From Marinomonas communis (GTDB lineage Bacteria > Pseudomonadota > Gammaproteobacteria > Pseudomonadales > Marinomonadaceae), in contig NZ_SNZA01000001.1 in assembly GCF_004363305.1 (NCBI RefSeq), forward strand, positions 460,902 through 524,901: 64,000 nucleotides of DNA, read 5' to 3'. The notes under the pieces were generated by a model that made no database searches, was not told where the DNA came from, and saw only the letters and a list, made by a program, of their open reading frames with translations. The translations under genes were made by a program, and so were the position numbers. Position 1 is the first letter of the stretch. Each line of letters begins with the position of its first letter. Shown here piece by piece: positions 8,043 to 17,799 of this stretch.

Positions 8043-8360
8043 GACCACTTCTCCAATAAGTTAAAAACGCTATGATACCAATCTAACTGCAGTTTATTTG
8101 ACTAAAATAATCAATCAGATCAGATTTTTATCCCTAATATTATGGATAAATCGAAATTACGACCTTATTTGAATTGGGGGGAATTAGCTTAAGGGGTCAG
8201 ACCCCTTTCCCTGAAGCAATTAGCATTGAAAGATAACCTTACAAGGGATCTGACCCCTAGGAGAGGATCGCTGACATGAGTCAGCTCGTACGACTCGGAT
8301 CCTTCCGGGGAAGCAAGGCTTTTATCGCTGGATGCAAACCGCTCACAACCAACGCAATCA
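8043..8360. other. 318-base intergenic region between ridA-like gene and cobO
   Basis: The region holds an A+T-rich stretch that should contain the ridA-like promoter (8045-8160), inverted-repeat copy 3 (8191-8258), and two small palindromes: gctgacatgagtcagc (8270-8285, 6-bp stem) and tcgtacga (8286-8293). I see no convincing ORF; an 86-codon frame crossing the repeat and the cobO end is a shadow. Confidence 0.6.
8191..8258. repeat. Inverted-repeat (REP/BIME-like) element, copy 3
   Basis: Left arm aaggggtcagacccctt (8191-8207) is a near-perfect palindrome around a central A. Right arm aagggatctgacccct (8243-8258) is identical to the right arms of the other two copies. Spacer is 35 bases and unrelated to the others. 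Confidence 0.85.
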
Positions 8361-8969
8361 CTAAAATTCCAGCCCTTTCTGGGCTTTAATGCCTCGCTTG
8401 AAAGCGTGTTTGATTTCTTTGATTTCACTAACGGTGTCGGCAAGTTCAATCAGCTCATCGCTTGCACCACGGCCTGTCACAACAAGGTGCTGCATTTCTG
8501 GTCGCTCCATAAGCGCTTTGAGGACTCTATCGGCTTCTAGATATTCATAATGAAGTAAGTAGGTGAGCTCATCTAACACAACAAGATTATAGCTTTCATC
8601 TTGAAGTAGTTGTTCTGCTTTCTCCCAGGTCAACTTAGAGCTTTCGATGTCTTTCTCACGGTTTTGGCTTTCCCAAGTAAAACCAGTTTCCATGATGTGC
8701 CAAGTAACATTTGGATGAGACTTAAAGAAATCAATCTCGCCAGTGTTCCATTCACCTTTTAGAAATTGCACGACACCGACTTTCATATCATGCCCCAATG
8801 CACGTGCAACCATGCCTAATGCAGAGCTAGACTTCCCTTTACCATTGCCTGTAAGCAGTACAAAGGTACCCTTTTCTTCTTGGGCTTTCGCAATTCGTTT
8901 GTCGACATGCTCTTTAATTTTCTTCATGCGTTCTGCATGTTTTTCAGGATCATGAATTGCTTTTGCCAT
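8361..8969 (-). CDS. cobO: Cob(I)alamin adenosyltransferase CobO/BtuR
   Basis: The 202-residue protein is a P-loop ATP:corrinoid adenosyltransferase of the CobA/CobO/BtuR type, making adenosylcobalamin or its precursors. The P-loop is LLTGNGKGKSSSALGM near residue 39. Other family blocks are VGVVQFLKGEWNTGE, the Walker-B-like LVVLDELTYLLHYEYL and VVTGRGASDELIELAD. The ATG at 8969 has gagagg nine bases upstream. It is downstream of metH and the SRPBCC gene on the same strand with only four bases between, so B12-dependent methionine synthase and a B12-processing enzyme are probably cotranscribed. Confidence 0.93.
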   Translation of the reverse strand: MAKAIHDPEKHAERMKKIKEHVDKRIAKAQEEKGTFVLLTGNGKGKSSSALGMVARALGHDMKVGVVQFLKGEWNTGEIDFFKSHPNVTWHIMETGFTWESQNREKDIESSKLTWEKAEQLLQDESYNLVVLDELTYLLHYEYLEADRVLKALMERPEMQHLVVTGRGASDELIELADTVSEIKEIKHAFKRGIKAQKGLEF

Positions 8970-8973
8970 AATG

Positions 8974-9429
8974 TTAAAACCTCTCAGACTGAAGCCTTAA
9001 ACTCTCCAGCCATAAATTAAGTATATTATTTACGATTAATTTCTTTTCATTCCAAATGCGCGATGCAAATGCGCCACTTAAAACAAAAGATATGGTCACC
9101 TCTGTCTGAGCCACACCAATGGATGAAAAATGAATTTGCCATTGCTCAGTATGTTTGGTCAAGCAATGACGGAAATGCCCTTCAAGTACGAGCAGCTGGC
9201 CAGGAATGGATTCAATGACTTCAAATTTTGCAGTAAATGGACCGCGAAGAGATTGAAAAGTGATGTTTTGCGTTGAGCCAGTTAAAAAGCCAAAATCCGA
9301 ATCAAACGATTGTATCGCATGATTCCAGTTTGTCTGATTTGGCTGAGTGAAAAGATCCCAAGCGGCTTGGCTTGGGATCTTAAGTTGAATGCCTGCCTTA
9401 AGGCTGAATGGCGAATTAGATTCGATCAT
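8974..9429 (-). CDS. SRPBCC (START-like) superfamily protein
   Basis: The 151-residue protein has the beta-helix-grip pattern of the polyketide cyclase/dehydrase (SRPBCC) superfamily: an opening strand with [20 protein letters not shown], a [20 protein letters not shown] segment, and a long C-terminal helix ([20 protein letters not shown]). Members bind hydrophobic ligands in a cavity; the ligand here is unknown. Its start lies 14 bases inside the 3' end of metH, and cobO follows after four bases, so it is likely in the metH-cobO transcript. A cobalamin-related role would be a guess from position only. Confidence 0.72.
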   Translation of the reverse strand: MIESNSPFSLKAGIQLKIPSQAAWDLFTQPNQTNWNHAIQSFDSDFGFLTGSTQNITFQSLRGPFTAKFEVIESIPGQLLVLEGHFRHCLTKHTEQWQIHFSSIGVAQTEVTISFVLSGAFASRIWNEKKLIVNNILNLWLESLRLQSERF

Positions 9430-12400
9430 CCTCTGGGTCGTATCCTAAATTAGGGGCCAACCAACGCTCGGCGTCATCTTTCGTCATACCTTTACGCTCA
9501 GCATAGCTATCGACTTGGTCTGGACCAATTTTACCCACACCAAAGTAATTACTTTCTGCGTTACCAAAATACCAGCCACTTACCGCAGCAGTTGGCAGCA
9601 TCGCGTAGCTTTCAGTAATTTCCATACCCGTGTTTTTGGTCACATCCAGCAATTCCCAAAGCTTGTCTTTCTCAGTGTGATCAGGACATGCAGGATAGCC
9701 TGGCGCAGGACGAATCCCTTTGTAGCGCTCTTTGATAAGCTCTTCATTCGTTAGAGATTCATCTGGCGCGTAACCCCAAAGCTCTTTACGAACTTTCTCG
9801 TGTAGATATTCTGCTGTCGCTTCCGCTAAACGGTCAGCTACCGCTTTGATCATGATCGAATTGTAATCATCATGATCTGCTTCGTAACGTGCAACAATTG
9901 CATCGATACCAAAACCAGCCGCACAAGCAAAAGCCCCAATGTAATCGTTGCCCTGCTCTTTAGTCGCCACAAAGTCTGACAAACACTGGTTGTATTTACC
10001 TGGCGCATTTAGCTCATTCTGGTTACGCAAGAAGTTTAATGTCATCACCTCTTCCGTACGAGACTCATCTGTGTAAATGACAACATCGTCATGGTTTACT
10101 TGGTTCGCAGGAAATAGACCCACTACTGCTTTTGCGTCTAACCAACTCTCTTCGATAACGGTCGCAAGCATGGCTTTAGCATCTTCAAACAAGCGAGTCG
10201 CCTCTTCACCAACAACTTCATCCGTTAGGATTCGTGGGTAGGCACCGGCAAGCTCCCAAGTTTGGAAGAATGGCGTCCAGTCGATGTAGTTTTGCACTTC
10301 ATTGAAGTCGATATCTGTTGTATCAAATACTGTGATACCAAGCTTCTCAGGTGTTTTAATGCTAGTGAAGTCCACTGGCGTTTTATTGAGACGCGCCTTA
10401 TCAAGTGATACACGACGACCCGCTTTAGCACGATCTTTAAAGCGAATACGTGTTTTCTCATAGTCATCTTTGATTTCAGCAATGAACTTAGCATGACGCT
10501 CAGCATCTTTAGTCAGTAAATTACTGGCAACACTTACACTTCGCGAAGCATTGGTCACGTGGACGACTTGGTTGTTTTTGTAGTTCTGCTCGATCTTAAC
10601 CGCTGTGTGCGCTTTTGAAGTGGTTGCACCACCGATCATCACTGGAATATGAAAATCCTGACGCTGCATTTCTTTGGCAACATGTACCATTTCATCCAGT
10701 GATGGTGTGATCAAACCTGATAGACCAATGATGTCTGCGTTTTCTTCTTTCGCGGTACGCAAGATCTTTTCAGACGGCACCATCACGCCAAGGTCGATCA
10801 CTTCGAAGTTGTTACATTGCAGCACTACGCCAACGATGTTCTTACCGATATCGTGTACATCACCTTTAACGGTGGCCATGATCACTTTACCAGCGCTTGA
10901 AGAACCTTTCGTTTGGTTACGAGCTTTTTCCTCTTCAATGAATGGCATCAAGTAAGCCACGGCTTTCTTCATTACACGTGCTGACTTAACCACCTGAGGA
11001 AGGAACATTTTGCCGGAGCCAAATAGGTCACCCACGACGCCCATACCATCCATCAAAGGACCTTCGATTACTTCTAGAGGTCGATCAAACTGTTGACGTG
11101 CTTCTTCAGTGTCTTCGTCGATAAACTCTGTGATACCTTTCACCAAGGCGTGCGTTAGACGCTCACCTACTGGCAAACCACGCCACTCTTGTGTTTCTTT
11201 TTCTGCTACTTCACCCGTGCCAGCGAATTCACCCGCAATAGCCAACAGATTGTCTGTTGCATCAGGTGTGCGGTTAAGCACGGCGTCTTCTACCGCATCA
11301 CGTAGACGCTTTGGAATGTCCTCGTAAACCGCAAGTTGACCTGCGTTTACGATACCCATGGTCATGCCATTTTTGATCGCGTGGTATAGGAATACCGCGT
11401 GGATCGCTTCACGAACAGGATTATTACCACGGAATGAGAAGGATACGTTTGATACACCACCAGAGATTTTCGCGTAAGGAAGCTCTCGCTTGATATCACC
11501 GGTTGCTTCAATGAAGTCTAAGGCGTAACGGTTGTGCTCTTCGATGCCTGTTGCGATAGCAAAGATGTTCGGGTCAAAAATGATGTCTTCTGGGGGGAAG
11601 CCCACTTTGTTTACCAACACATCGTATGAACGGCGACAGATTTCGATTTTACGCTCTCGTGTATCCGCCTGACCGACTTCGTCAAACGCCATCACGATAA
11701 CCGCTGCACCGTATTTCATCAGCAGTTTAGCTTGTTCGATGAACTTTTCTTCACCTTCTTTCAAGCTGATCGAGTTAACAACACCCTTACCTTGAATGTT
11801 CTTAAGACCTGTTTCTAGAATTTCCCATTTGGACGAGTCCAGCATGATTGGCACACGAGAGATATCTGGCTCAGAGGCGATCAGTTTCAAGAAGCGCTCC
11901 ATAGCGGCTTCTGAGTCCAACATCCCCTCGTCCATGTTGATATCGATGATTTGCGCACCGTTTTCTACCTGTTGACGAGCAACATCTAGCGCTGTGTCAA
12001 AATCACCCTCTTTGATCAGGCGTTTAAACATCGCAGAACCCGTAACGTTAGTACGCTCACCTACGTTAACGAATAAACTTTCATCGCTGATATTAAACGG
12101 CTCAAGACCAGATAAACGACATTCTTTTGGAATTTCAGGAATAACGCGAGGCGTCGCTTCTAGGAACGCATCGGCAAAGGCTTTGATGTGGCTTGGTTCA
12201 GTGCCACAACAACCACCAATAATGTTCAAGAAACCGGCGTCCACCCAAGTTTGAATCTCTTCCAGCATTTCTTCTGGTGTTTCATCGTATTCACCAAACG
12301 CATTTGGCAGACCTGCGTTAGGGTGCGCAGAAACATGCGTATCAGCAATATTTGAAAGCTCTTCGATGTACTGACGTAGATCTTTTGGACCCAAGGCACA

Positions 12401-13144
12401 GTTCAAACCTACAGAAATTGGTCGAGCGTGAGAAATGGAGTTCCAAAAAGCTTCAGTGGTTTGTCCAGAAAGTGTACGACCTGACGCATCGGTAATCGTA
12501 CCGGAAATCATGATTGGATAACGAACACCATGATCTTCAAAGTATTGAAGCGCAGCAAAAATAGCGGCTTTAGCATTTAGGGTATCGAAAATGGTTTCGA
12601 TTAAAAGCAGGTCTGAACCGCCTTTAATCAAGCCATCAATGGAAACAGTATAGGCTTCCACTAATTCGTCAAATGACACATTACGAAAACCTGGATCGTT
12701 TACATCAGGCGAGATCGTACAAGTTCGGCTAGTAGGTCCTACCGCACCCGCAACAAAACGTGGCTTATTTGGGTTCTTAGCCGTAAATTCATCAGCCGCT
12801 TCACGAGCCAGTTTTGCAGACTCATAGTTAATCTCGTAGCTCAAAGACTCCATATGGTAGTCGAGCATCGAGATCGAGTTCGCATTGAAGGTGTTGGTCT
12901 CGATAATATCCGAGCCAGCTTCTAGATAAGCAGAATGGATAGCCTTAATAATTTTAGGTTGAGTTAATGACAGCAGGTCATTGTTGCCTTTAAGTTCACT
13001 GTGCCAGTCACTGAAACGCTCGCCTCGATAATCCTGTTCCTCAAGCTTGTAGCTTTGGATCATGGTACCCATACCACCATCCAAGATCAGAATATTATCT
13101 TTTAAACGATTCTCAATAACTTCATACGAATCAGACTGAACCAC
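9416..13144 (-). CDS. metH: Cobalamin-dependent methionine synthase MetH
   Basis: MetH transfers a methyl group from 5-methyltetrahydrofolate to homocysteine through methylcobalamin. All four modules are readable in order: homocysteine-binding ([19 protein letters not shown]; zinc cysteines include [14 protein letters not shown]), pterin-binding ([28 protein letters not shown]), cobalamin-binding with the His-on motif [17 protein letters not shown], and the AdoMet-dependent reactivation domain ([19 protein letters not shown]). The open frame starts with TTG at 13198. A GTG at 13144 preceded by gaggta at the right distance gives 1242 residues, close to the 1227 of E. coli, and is preferred. 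No cobalamin riboswitch was recognised upstream. Downstream overlap with the SRPBCC gene, then cobO. Confidence 0.97.
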   Translation of the reverse strand: MVQSDSYEVIENRLKDNILILDGGMGTMIQSYKLEEQDYRGERFSDWHSELKGNNDLLSLTQPKIIKAIHSAYLEAGSDIIETNTFNANSISMLDYHMESLSYEINYESAKLAREAADEFTAKNPNKPRFVAGAVGPTSRTCTISPDVNDPGFRNVSFDELVEAYTVSIDGLIKGGSDLLLIETIFDTLNAKAAIFAALQYFEDHGVRYPIMISGTITDASGRTLSGQTTEAFWNSISHARPISVGLNCALGPKDLRQYIEELSNIADTHVSAHPNAGLPNAFGEYDETPEEMLEEIQTWVDAGFLNIIGGCCGTEPSHIKAFADAFLEATPRVIPEIPKECRLSGLEPFNISDESLFVNVGERTNVTGSAMFKRLIKEGDFDTALDVARQQVENGAQIIDINMDEGMLDSEAAMERFLKLIASEPDISRVPIMLDSSKWEILETGLKNIQGKGVVNSISLKEGEEKFIEQAKLLMKYGAAVIVMAFDEVGQADTRERKIEICRRSYDVLVNKVGFPPEDIIFDPNIFAIATGIEEHNRYALDFIEATGDIKRELPYAKISGGVSNVSFSFRGNNPVREAIHAVFLYHAIKNGMTMGIVNAGQLAVYEDIPKRLRDAVEDAVLNRTPDATDNLLAIAGEFAGTGEVAEKETQEWRGLPVGERLTHALVKGITEFIDEDTEEARQQFDRPLEVIEGPLMDGMGVVGDLFGSGKMFLPQVVKSARVMKKAVAYLMPFIEEEKARNQTKGSSSAGKVIMATVKGDVHDIGKNIVGVVLQCNNFEVIDLGVMVPSEKILRTAKEENADIIGLSGLITPSLDEMVHVAKEMQRQDFHIPVMIGGATTSKAHTAVKIEQNYKNNQVVHVTNASRSVSVASNLLTKDAERHAKFIAEIKDDYEKTRIRFKDRAKAGRRVSLDKARLNKTPVDFTSIKTPEKLGITVFDTTDIDFNEVQNYIDWTPFFQTWELAGAYPRILTDEVVGEEATRLFEDAKAMLATVIEESWLDAKAVVGLFPANQVNHDDVVIYTDESRTEEVMTLNFLRNQNELNAPGKYNQCLSDFVATKEQGNDYIGAFACAAGFGIDAIVARYEADHDDYNSIMIKAVADRLAEATAEYLHEKVRKELWGYAPDESLTNEELIKERYKGIRPAPGYPACPDHTEKDKLWELLDVTKNTGMEITESYAMLPTAAVSGWYFGNAESNYFGVGKIGPDQVDSYAERKGMTKDDAERWLAPNLGYDPEDDRI

Positions 13145-13241
13145 TGCCACTACCTCTATATTTGAATGCGAGCTTAATATAACAAACTCATCACGCAAGT
13201 TGTTGAATTTTAGTAATGCTAAGATGAAGGATTGTGAAGTG

Positions 13242-13279
13242 ATGGCGCAATTGAGCAGATTTCAGCTAAATTGCACCAT
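13242..13279 (-). terminator. Possible hairpin between the lipoprotein gene and metH
   Basis: On the minus strand atggtgcaatt pairs with aattgcgccat (11 bp including one G-U) around a 16-base loop. It follows the lipoprotein stop by about 34 bases and precedes metH. There is no T-run, so it may be a weak terminator or an mRNA-end structure. Confidence 0.4.
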
Positions 13280-13313
13280 AATTGAATAGCTTAACAATGG
13301 TAATGCTTTGGTA

Positions 13314-15038
13314 TCAGCTTCGCTTGCCGACTTTTCCACCGACAAAACCAATTAACAAACCACCAAGGATAGCGGCCACCCAAAAACCGTATTTGCCCAG
13401 CCAATCGTTAGATATCAGCTCAACACTTTGAGTATCTCTGTACACCTTTCGCAGTATCATTTGTCCATCGTAATTAACGGCTTGCGTGACCGAGACATTC
13501 ATCGTGGCATTTGGTCGCTCATTCAAACCACTCAGACGCCAACGGAAATTCAGTTTGCCTTGATTGACCGTCGCCTCAGCTTCAGACGAACTCATCATGC
13601 TCAAGGCACTGTCAGTAAACAGTTCAGCAAAATAGGTTTGACCTTGCACCGGCTGATCAACCGTCGCTGAAAGCTGAATTTCAAAGGTATCGTGAAGGTT
13701 AGCGGAAGTTGGAAGCGTCCAACGAACATCTGACAACTCGCTTTTCAGCTGTTGTTGCAAAGACAGAACCGCTCCTTCAAAAGGAATCAAGTTATTGACT
13801 TGGTTCTCTAAACGAGCCTTTTCTTCCTGTTGCTGCTGTGACTCATTTTCCAATTGTTGCACGCGCTCATTGGATGCAGCATAGCGCTGCTTCAGTTCTG
13901 TTAATTGAGCTAAAACGGTATTTTTTTCTGCAGAAGTATCCTGGAGAGCTTGTTGAAGCTGCTGTGCATTTTTCTCACTAGCTTCTAGCATCTCCTGAAC
14001 AGCCTTAATTTCACGATTTAGCGTCGCATTTTGAGCCACTGCTTCGCGGTACTTCAACTCAACACTAGACAGCTGATTTCCTAAATCATCTTCCTGACGA
14101 ACAAGCGCTTGCTCTAATTTTTGAACATCACCTTGGTAGTTGGAAATCAAAGCATTTTGAGCATTCAATTCTGCTTTTAAGCGTGCTATTTGAGACTCTA
14201 ATTTAGAAACATCTGCCACACTGTTGCTATCTGGAGTTTCCGCAGCACTGATCAAAGAACCGCTACGGCTTAAATTGGCATTTTCTGATTGTAATGTGTC
14301 AATCACATTGCTCTGAACTCGAATCTTGTCCCATAGAACCTGGTGCTGCGCCCTTGCTTCAGATAAGGCACCGCCCAGTCTTAGATTGTCTTGTTTGACG
14401 GCATTAAACTCGGCTAACAAACGATCATTTTGAGACAGCAAAGATTCAAATTCACTTTTCAAATGCGCATGCTTGATGGATAAGTCACGATAATCTTTTG
14501 AAAGGGAAAAGTGAGCACTATCAAGGGTACGAAAGCTTTTGTTTAACTCAATAAAGTCCGTTTGTTGTTGCGCAAGCTGCAGCTCAGTCTTTTCAGCTTG
14601 GTTTTCAAGTTCGGCCACCCGTTGAGTTAGGCGATCATTTTCAAGCCTTAACTGGTTATACTTTCGCTCAAGGTCTTCTCTTTCGTTTTGAAGTCTTTCG
14701 ATTTCGATTAACTGGGAAGCATTTTTTTCAGTTGACATGAGGGTTGCAAGCTGACGATCTTTTTCATCAAGCTGCGCCGTCAATATCACCAACTTCTCAG
14801 AGTTTTGTGCTAATTGCTTACGAAGATCACGAATGATTCGTTCTCTTTCTAGAAGCTTTGTGTCATCTAGTTTCGAAGAATTAACACCAAAAATTGAAGT
14901 CTGATTAGATGAGTCGCCAGATGACATACTAGACTGAGTTAGCGTCGATGAATCTGTCTCACTCGTTTGAGTCGTACTGCAAGCACTTAACGCTATTCCC
15001 AGCGCAACCGGCACAACATAACGATATGGCTTTCTCAT
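13314..15038 (-). CDS. Coiled-coil lipoprotein with C-terminal transmembrane segment
   Basis: The 574-residue protein starts with a type II signal peptide ending in the lipobox LSAC (Cys20; residue +2 is Ser, not an inner-membrane retention Asp). After a Ser/Thr-rich linker, about residues 60-420 are nearly continuous heptad-like coiled coil rich in Gln, Glu, Leu and Ala. A beta-rich segment follows (about 425-540: QLSATVDQPVQGQTYFAELF and later FRWRLSGLNERPNATMNVSV). The last 25 residues contain a Gly-rich hydrophobic helix ending in a basic tail (FWVAAILGGLLIGFVGGKVG, then KRS). Such a protein could be lipid-anchored at one end and membrane-spanning at the other. I do not recognise the family. 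It is transcribed toward metH with about 170 bases between. Confidence 0.7.
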   Translation of the reverse strand: MRKPYRYVVPVALGIALSACSTTQTSETDSSTLTQSSMSSGDSSNQTSIFGVNSSKLDDTKLLERERIIRDLRKQLAQNSEKLVILTAQLDEKDRQLATLMSTEKNASQLIEIERLQNEREDLERKYNQLRLENDRLTQRVAELENQAEKTELQLAQQQTDFIELNKSFRTLDSAHFSLSKDYRDLSIKHAHLKSEFESLLSQNDRLLAEFNAVKQDNLRLGGALSEARAQHQVLWDKIRVQSNVIDTLQSENANLSRSGSLISAAETPDSNSVADVSKLESQIARLKAELNAQNALISNYQGDVQKLEQALVRQEDDLGNQLSSVELKYREAVAQNATLNREIKAVQEMLEASEKNAQQLQQALQDTSAEKNTVLAQLTELKQRYAASNERVQQLENESQQQQEEKARLENQVNNLIPFEGAVLSLQQQLKSELSDVRWTLPTSANLHDTFEIQLSATVDQPVQGQTYFAELFTDSALSMMSSSEAEATVNQGKLNFRWRLSGLNERPNATMNVSVTQAVNYDGQMILRKVYRDTQSVELISNDWLGKYGFWVAAILGGLLIGFVGGKVGKRS

Positions 15039-15122
15039 TATAATTCTCCCATCTCTGTTGAACAGATCTTCAAAATCAATCAGTTAATTGTAGATTGTAT
15101 TGTTGACGTTTACCTTACAAAA

Positions 15123-15149
15123 AAAAGCGCTGGTCTGACCAGCGCTTTT
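15123..15149 (-). terminator. Rho-independent terminator region downstream of pepN
   Basis: The palindrome agcgctggtctgaccagcgct (21 positions; stem of 8-10 bp) is followed on the minus strand by a run of eight T. It lies 8 bases after the pepN stop. On the plus strand four T follow, so it may also work in the other direction. Confidence 0.88.
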
Positions 15150-15156
15150 CTCTAAT

Positions 15157-17790
15157 TTAAGCCAGTGATTTTGAAACCACTTCGTAAACATCTTTTGAAA
15201 GATCTTCTCTCGCAATGCGCTCAAGCTCCCCTTTCATTTTTTCCGCTAGCGCCGGCACCATTCTCTGCCAACGAGTTAGAGGCGTACACAGACGAGATGC
15301 AATCTGAGGATTACGCTTATTTAACAAAATAATCTGATCCGCCAAAAATGCATAACCGCTGCCATCTAGATTATGGAATGCGTCAACGTTTTGACCTAAG
15401 CCACCAATAACTGAGCGCAGTTTATTAGGGTTCTTGATGTCAAAGCTTGGATGTTCCATCAAAGCCTTAACTTGCGCTAAACCATTTTCATGCTCACGAG
15501 CCGCGGACAGCATTAGCCATTTATTCACCACAAGCGCTTCATGCTTCCATTGTTCAAAGAATGCATTGAGCAATTCATCGGCTTCTGCCAAGTTGAAATG
15601 CACAACACAAGACAACGCAGCAAACTGATCCGTCATATTGTCTGCATTACGGTATTGACGAACCACAGCTGCTTTCGCTTCGTCACTACCAGATGCCACC
15701 CAGTAGCTTAGTGCGGCATTCTTAAGAGAACGTTTGGCAATTTGTTCTGCACTCGCTTGGTAAGCCTCATTAGAAGCATTGCTTTCATAGACATGCTTAA
15801 ACTCTACTTCAAGAGCTTTCGCAGCAATCCCACGAAGATGCTCTCGCGCAGCTTTGATAGCTTGCGGATCAATCTTATCAGCTAGTTCTGACATATAAGC
15901 CTGACTTGGCAAACCAAGGATCAATGCCACCATGGCAGGATCAAGGCTTTCATCTGCAAGCAATGCTTTAAAGCCTTCAACTAACGGTGTTTCCTCGCTG
16001 AATTGTGCGCCATTTTGGTATTGGGCAATCAGTTTATTCAGTTCATTAACAGCCAGCTGTTGTGATGCACTCCAACGGTTAAAGCCATCTGGATCGCCTG
16101 ACATCAATTGTAGCAATTGCTCTGTTGAGTAATCGTAGTCAAGTTTCACAGGAGCAGAGAAACCACGAAGCAATGACGGAACCGGCTTAGACATAACGTT
16201 TTCAAAAACAAACGTTTGTTCAACATCATTCACATGTAGCACAACTTCGTCTTGAGTTTGTCCATCAAAAGTAAAGCTTAACGCTTCATTGGACTGACCA
16301 ACCAATCCGACTTTCACTGGGATATGTAATGCTAATTTAGTCGGCTGATTAGGTGTGGGTGGAGTCATCTGCTGAATCGTCAGACTGTAAGTTTGAGCCT
16401 GTTCATCATAGCTATCTGTGACGGTCAGACGCGGCGTACCCGCTTGTGAGTACCAACGCTTGAATTGGCTCAAATCTACGCCATTAGCATCTTCCATAGC
16501 CTTTACAAAATCATCACAGGTCACCGCTTGACCATCATGACGCTCAAAGTAAAGATCAGAACCCTTACGGAAACCTTCTTCGCCTAATAACGTATGGATC
16601 ATGCGCACAACTTCTGAACCTTTCTCGTAAATTGTTAAGGTGTAAAAGTTGGAAATCTCGATAAATGAAGCAGGTCGAATCGGATGTGACATTGGGCCTG
16701 CATCCTCAGCGAATTGCGCTGTTTTAAGGAAAGACACATCCTCAACACGTTTCACAACATCTGAATGCGTATCAGCAGAGAAGGATTGATCACGGAACAC
16801 TGTGAAGCCTTCTTTTAAGCTCAACTGGAACCAATCACGACAGGTTACACGGTTACCCGACCAGTTATGGAAGTACTCGTGCGCGACAACCGCCTCAACA
16901 CGCAAGTACGCATCATCGGTCGTGGTTTCTGGGCTGGCCAGCAAGCAAGAAGAGTTAAAAATGTTTAGCCCTTTATTCTCCATCGCGCCCATGTTGAAGT
17001 CATCTACGGCAACGATCATAAAAATATCCAGATCGTATTCGCGGCCATACACTTCTTCGTCCCATTTCATCGAGCGCTTCAAAGAATCCATGGCAAAGTC
17101 GACTTTATCGATATTGTGCTTTTCGGTGAAAATCTGAAGCTTCACATCACGACCGCTCATGGTTGTGAAACTATCGTTTAAAACTTCAAGATCACCGGCT
17201 ACCAAAGCAAACAGGTATGCAGGCTTTTTAAACGGGTCGTGCCATGTGACGAAGGTTTTACCCTCTTCTGTTTTACCACGCTCAATTTCATTACCATTTG
17301 AAAGCATCACAGGGTAACGCGTTTCATCGCCAATAATGGTCGTTGTAAAAATCGACATGACATCGGGACGATCTAAGTAATACGTAATATGACGGAAACC
17401 CTCTGCTTCACATTGAGTGCAGAACATAGAAGATGAGCGGTACAGACCTTCAAGCTTGGTATTGTTCTGTGGCTCGATCATGGTTTCGCACGTCAGCACA
17501 AACTCATTGGGTGTGGCAGTTATAATGAGTTTGTCATCTTTGATCGTATATTCTTGCTCTGGCAAAGCATAATCATCAATTGCAACGCCAATCAATTTCA
17601 CATCTTCACCACCGTCTAATACCAGTGCAGAGGTTTGCACCTTGCTTTCTGGGTTTCGGCGTAGATGCAGGCGTGACGTCACAATGGTTTGTGTTTCGTC
17701 CAGATCGAAAGTCAGTTCCGTTTTATCGATCAGAAAGTTCGGGACTGTGTAATCTTTTAAATAAATTGCTGACGGCTTTTGCTCTGCCAT
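15157..17790 (-). CDS. pepN: Aminopeptidase N (M1 family zinc metallopeptidase)
   Basis: This 877-residue cytosolic aminopeptidase removes N-terminal residues from peptides. The M1 exopeptidase motif GAMEN is present (NMGAMENKGLNIFNS, near residue 262) and the zinc site is HEYFHNW followed 18 residues later by the third ligand Glu in LKEGFTVFRDQ. The C-terminal half has the alpha-solenoid typical of gammaproteobacterial PepN. E. coli PepN is 870 residues. The ATG at 17790 has ggag six bases upstream. The DUF2797 gene ends ten bases before the pepN start on the same strand, suggesting cotranscription with DUF1315-DUF2797. Confidence 0.96.
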   Translation of the reverse strand: MAEQKPSAIYLKDYTVPNFLIDKTELTFDLDETQTIVTSRLHLRRNPESKVQTSALVLDGGEDVKLIGVAIDDYALPEQEYTIKDDKLIITATPNEFVLTCETMIEPQNNTKLEGLYRSSSMFCTQCEAEGFRHITYYLDRPDVMSIFTTTIIGDETRYPVMLSNGNEIERGKTEEGKTFVTWHDPFKKPAYLFALVAGDLEVLNDSFTTMSGRDVKLQIFTEKHNIDKVDFAMDSLKRSMKWDEEVYGREYDLDIFMIVAVDDFNMGAMENKGLNIFNSSCLLASPETTTDDAYLRVEAVVAHEYFHNWSGNRVTCRDWFQLSLKEGFTVFRDQSFSADTHSDVVKRVEDVSFLKTAQFAEDAGPMSHPIRPASFIEISNFYTLTIYEKGSEVVRMIHTLLGEEGFRKGSDLYFERHDGQAVTCDDFVKAMEDANGVDLSQFKRWYSQAGTPRLTVTDSYDEQAQTYSLTIQQMTPPTPNQPTKLALHIPVKVGLVGQSNEALSFTFDGQTQDEVVLHVNDVEQTFVFENVMSKPVPSLLRGFSAPVKLDYDYSTEQLLQLMSGDPDGFNRWSASQQLAVNELNKLIAQYQNGAQFSEETPLVEGFKALLADESLDPAMVALILGLPSQAYMSELADKIDPQAIKAAREHLRGIAAKALEVEFKHVYESNASNEAYQASAEQIAKRSLKNAALSYWVASGSDEAKAAVVRQYRNADNMTDQFAALSCVVHFNLAEADELLNAFFEQWKHEALVVNKWLMLSAAREHENGLAQVKALMEHPSFDIKNPNKLRSVIGGLGQNVDAFHNLDGSGYAFLADQIILLNKRNPQIASRLCTPLTRWQRMVPALAEKMKGELERIAREDLSKDVYEVVSKSLA

Positions 17791-17799
17791 GATCGGCTC

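Noticed and set aside
8189-8449. 86-codon minus-strand frame across the inverted repeat and cobO end
   Set aside because: It overlaps the real cobO in another frame, includes repeat sequence and has no ribosome site.
13145-13320. Cobalamin riboswitch before metH
   Set aside because: No B12-box-like conserved stretch was seen, and the space of about 170 bases is short for a class I cobalamin riboswitch; only a weak hairpin is present.
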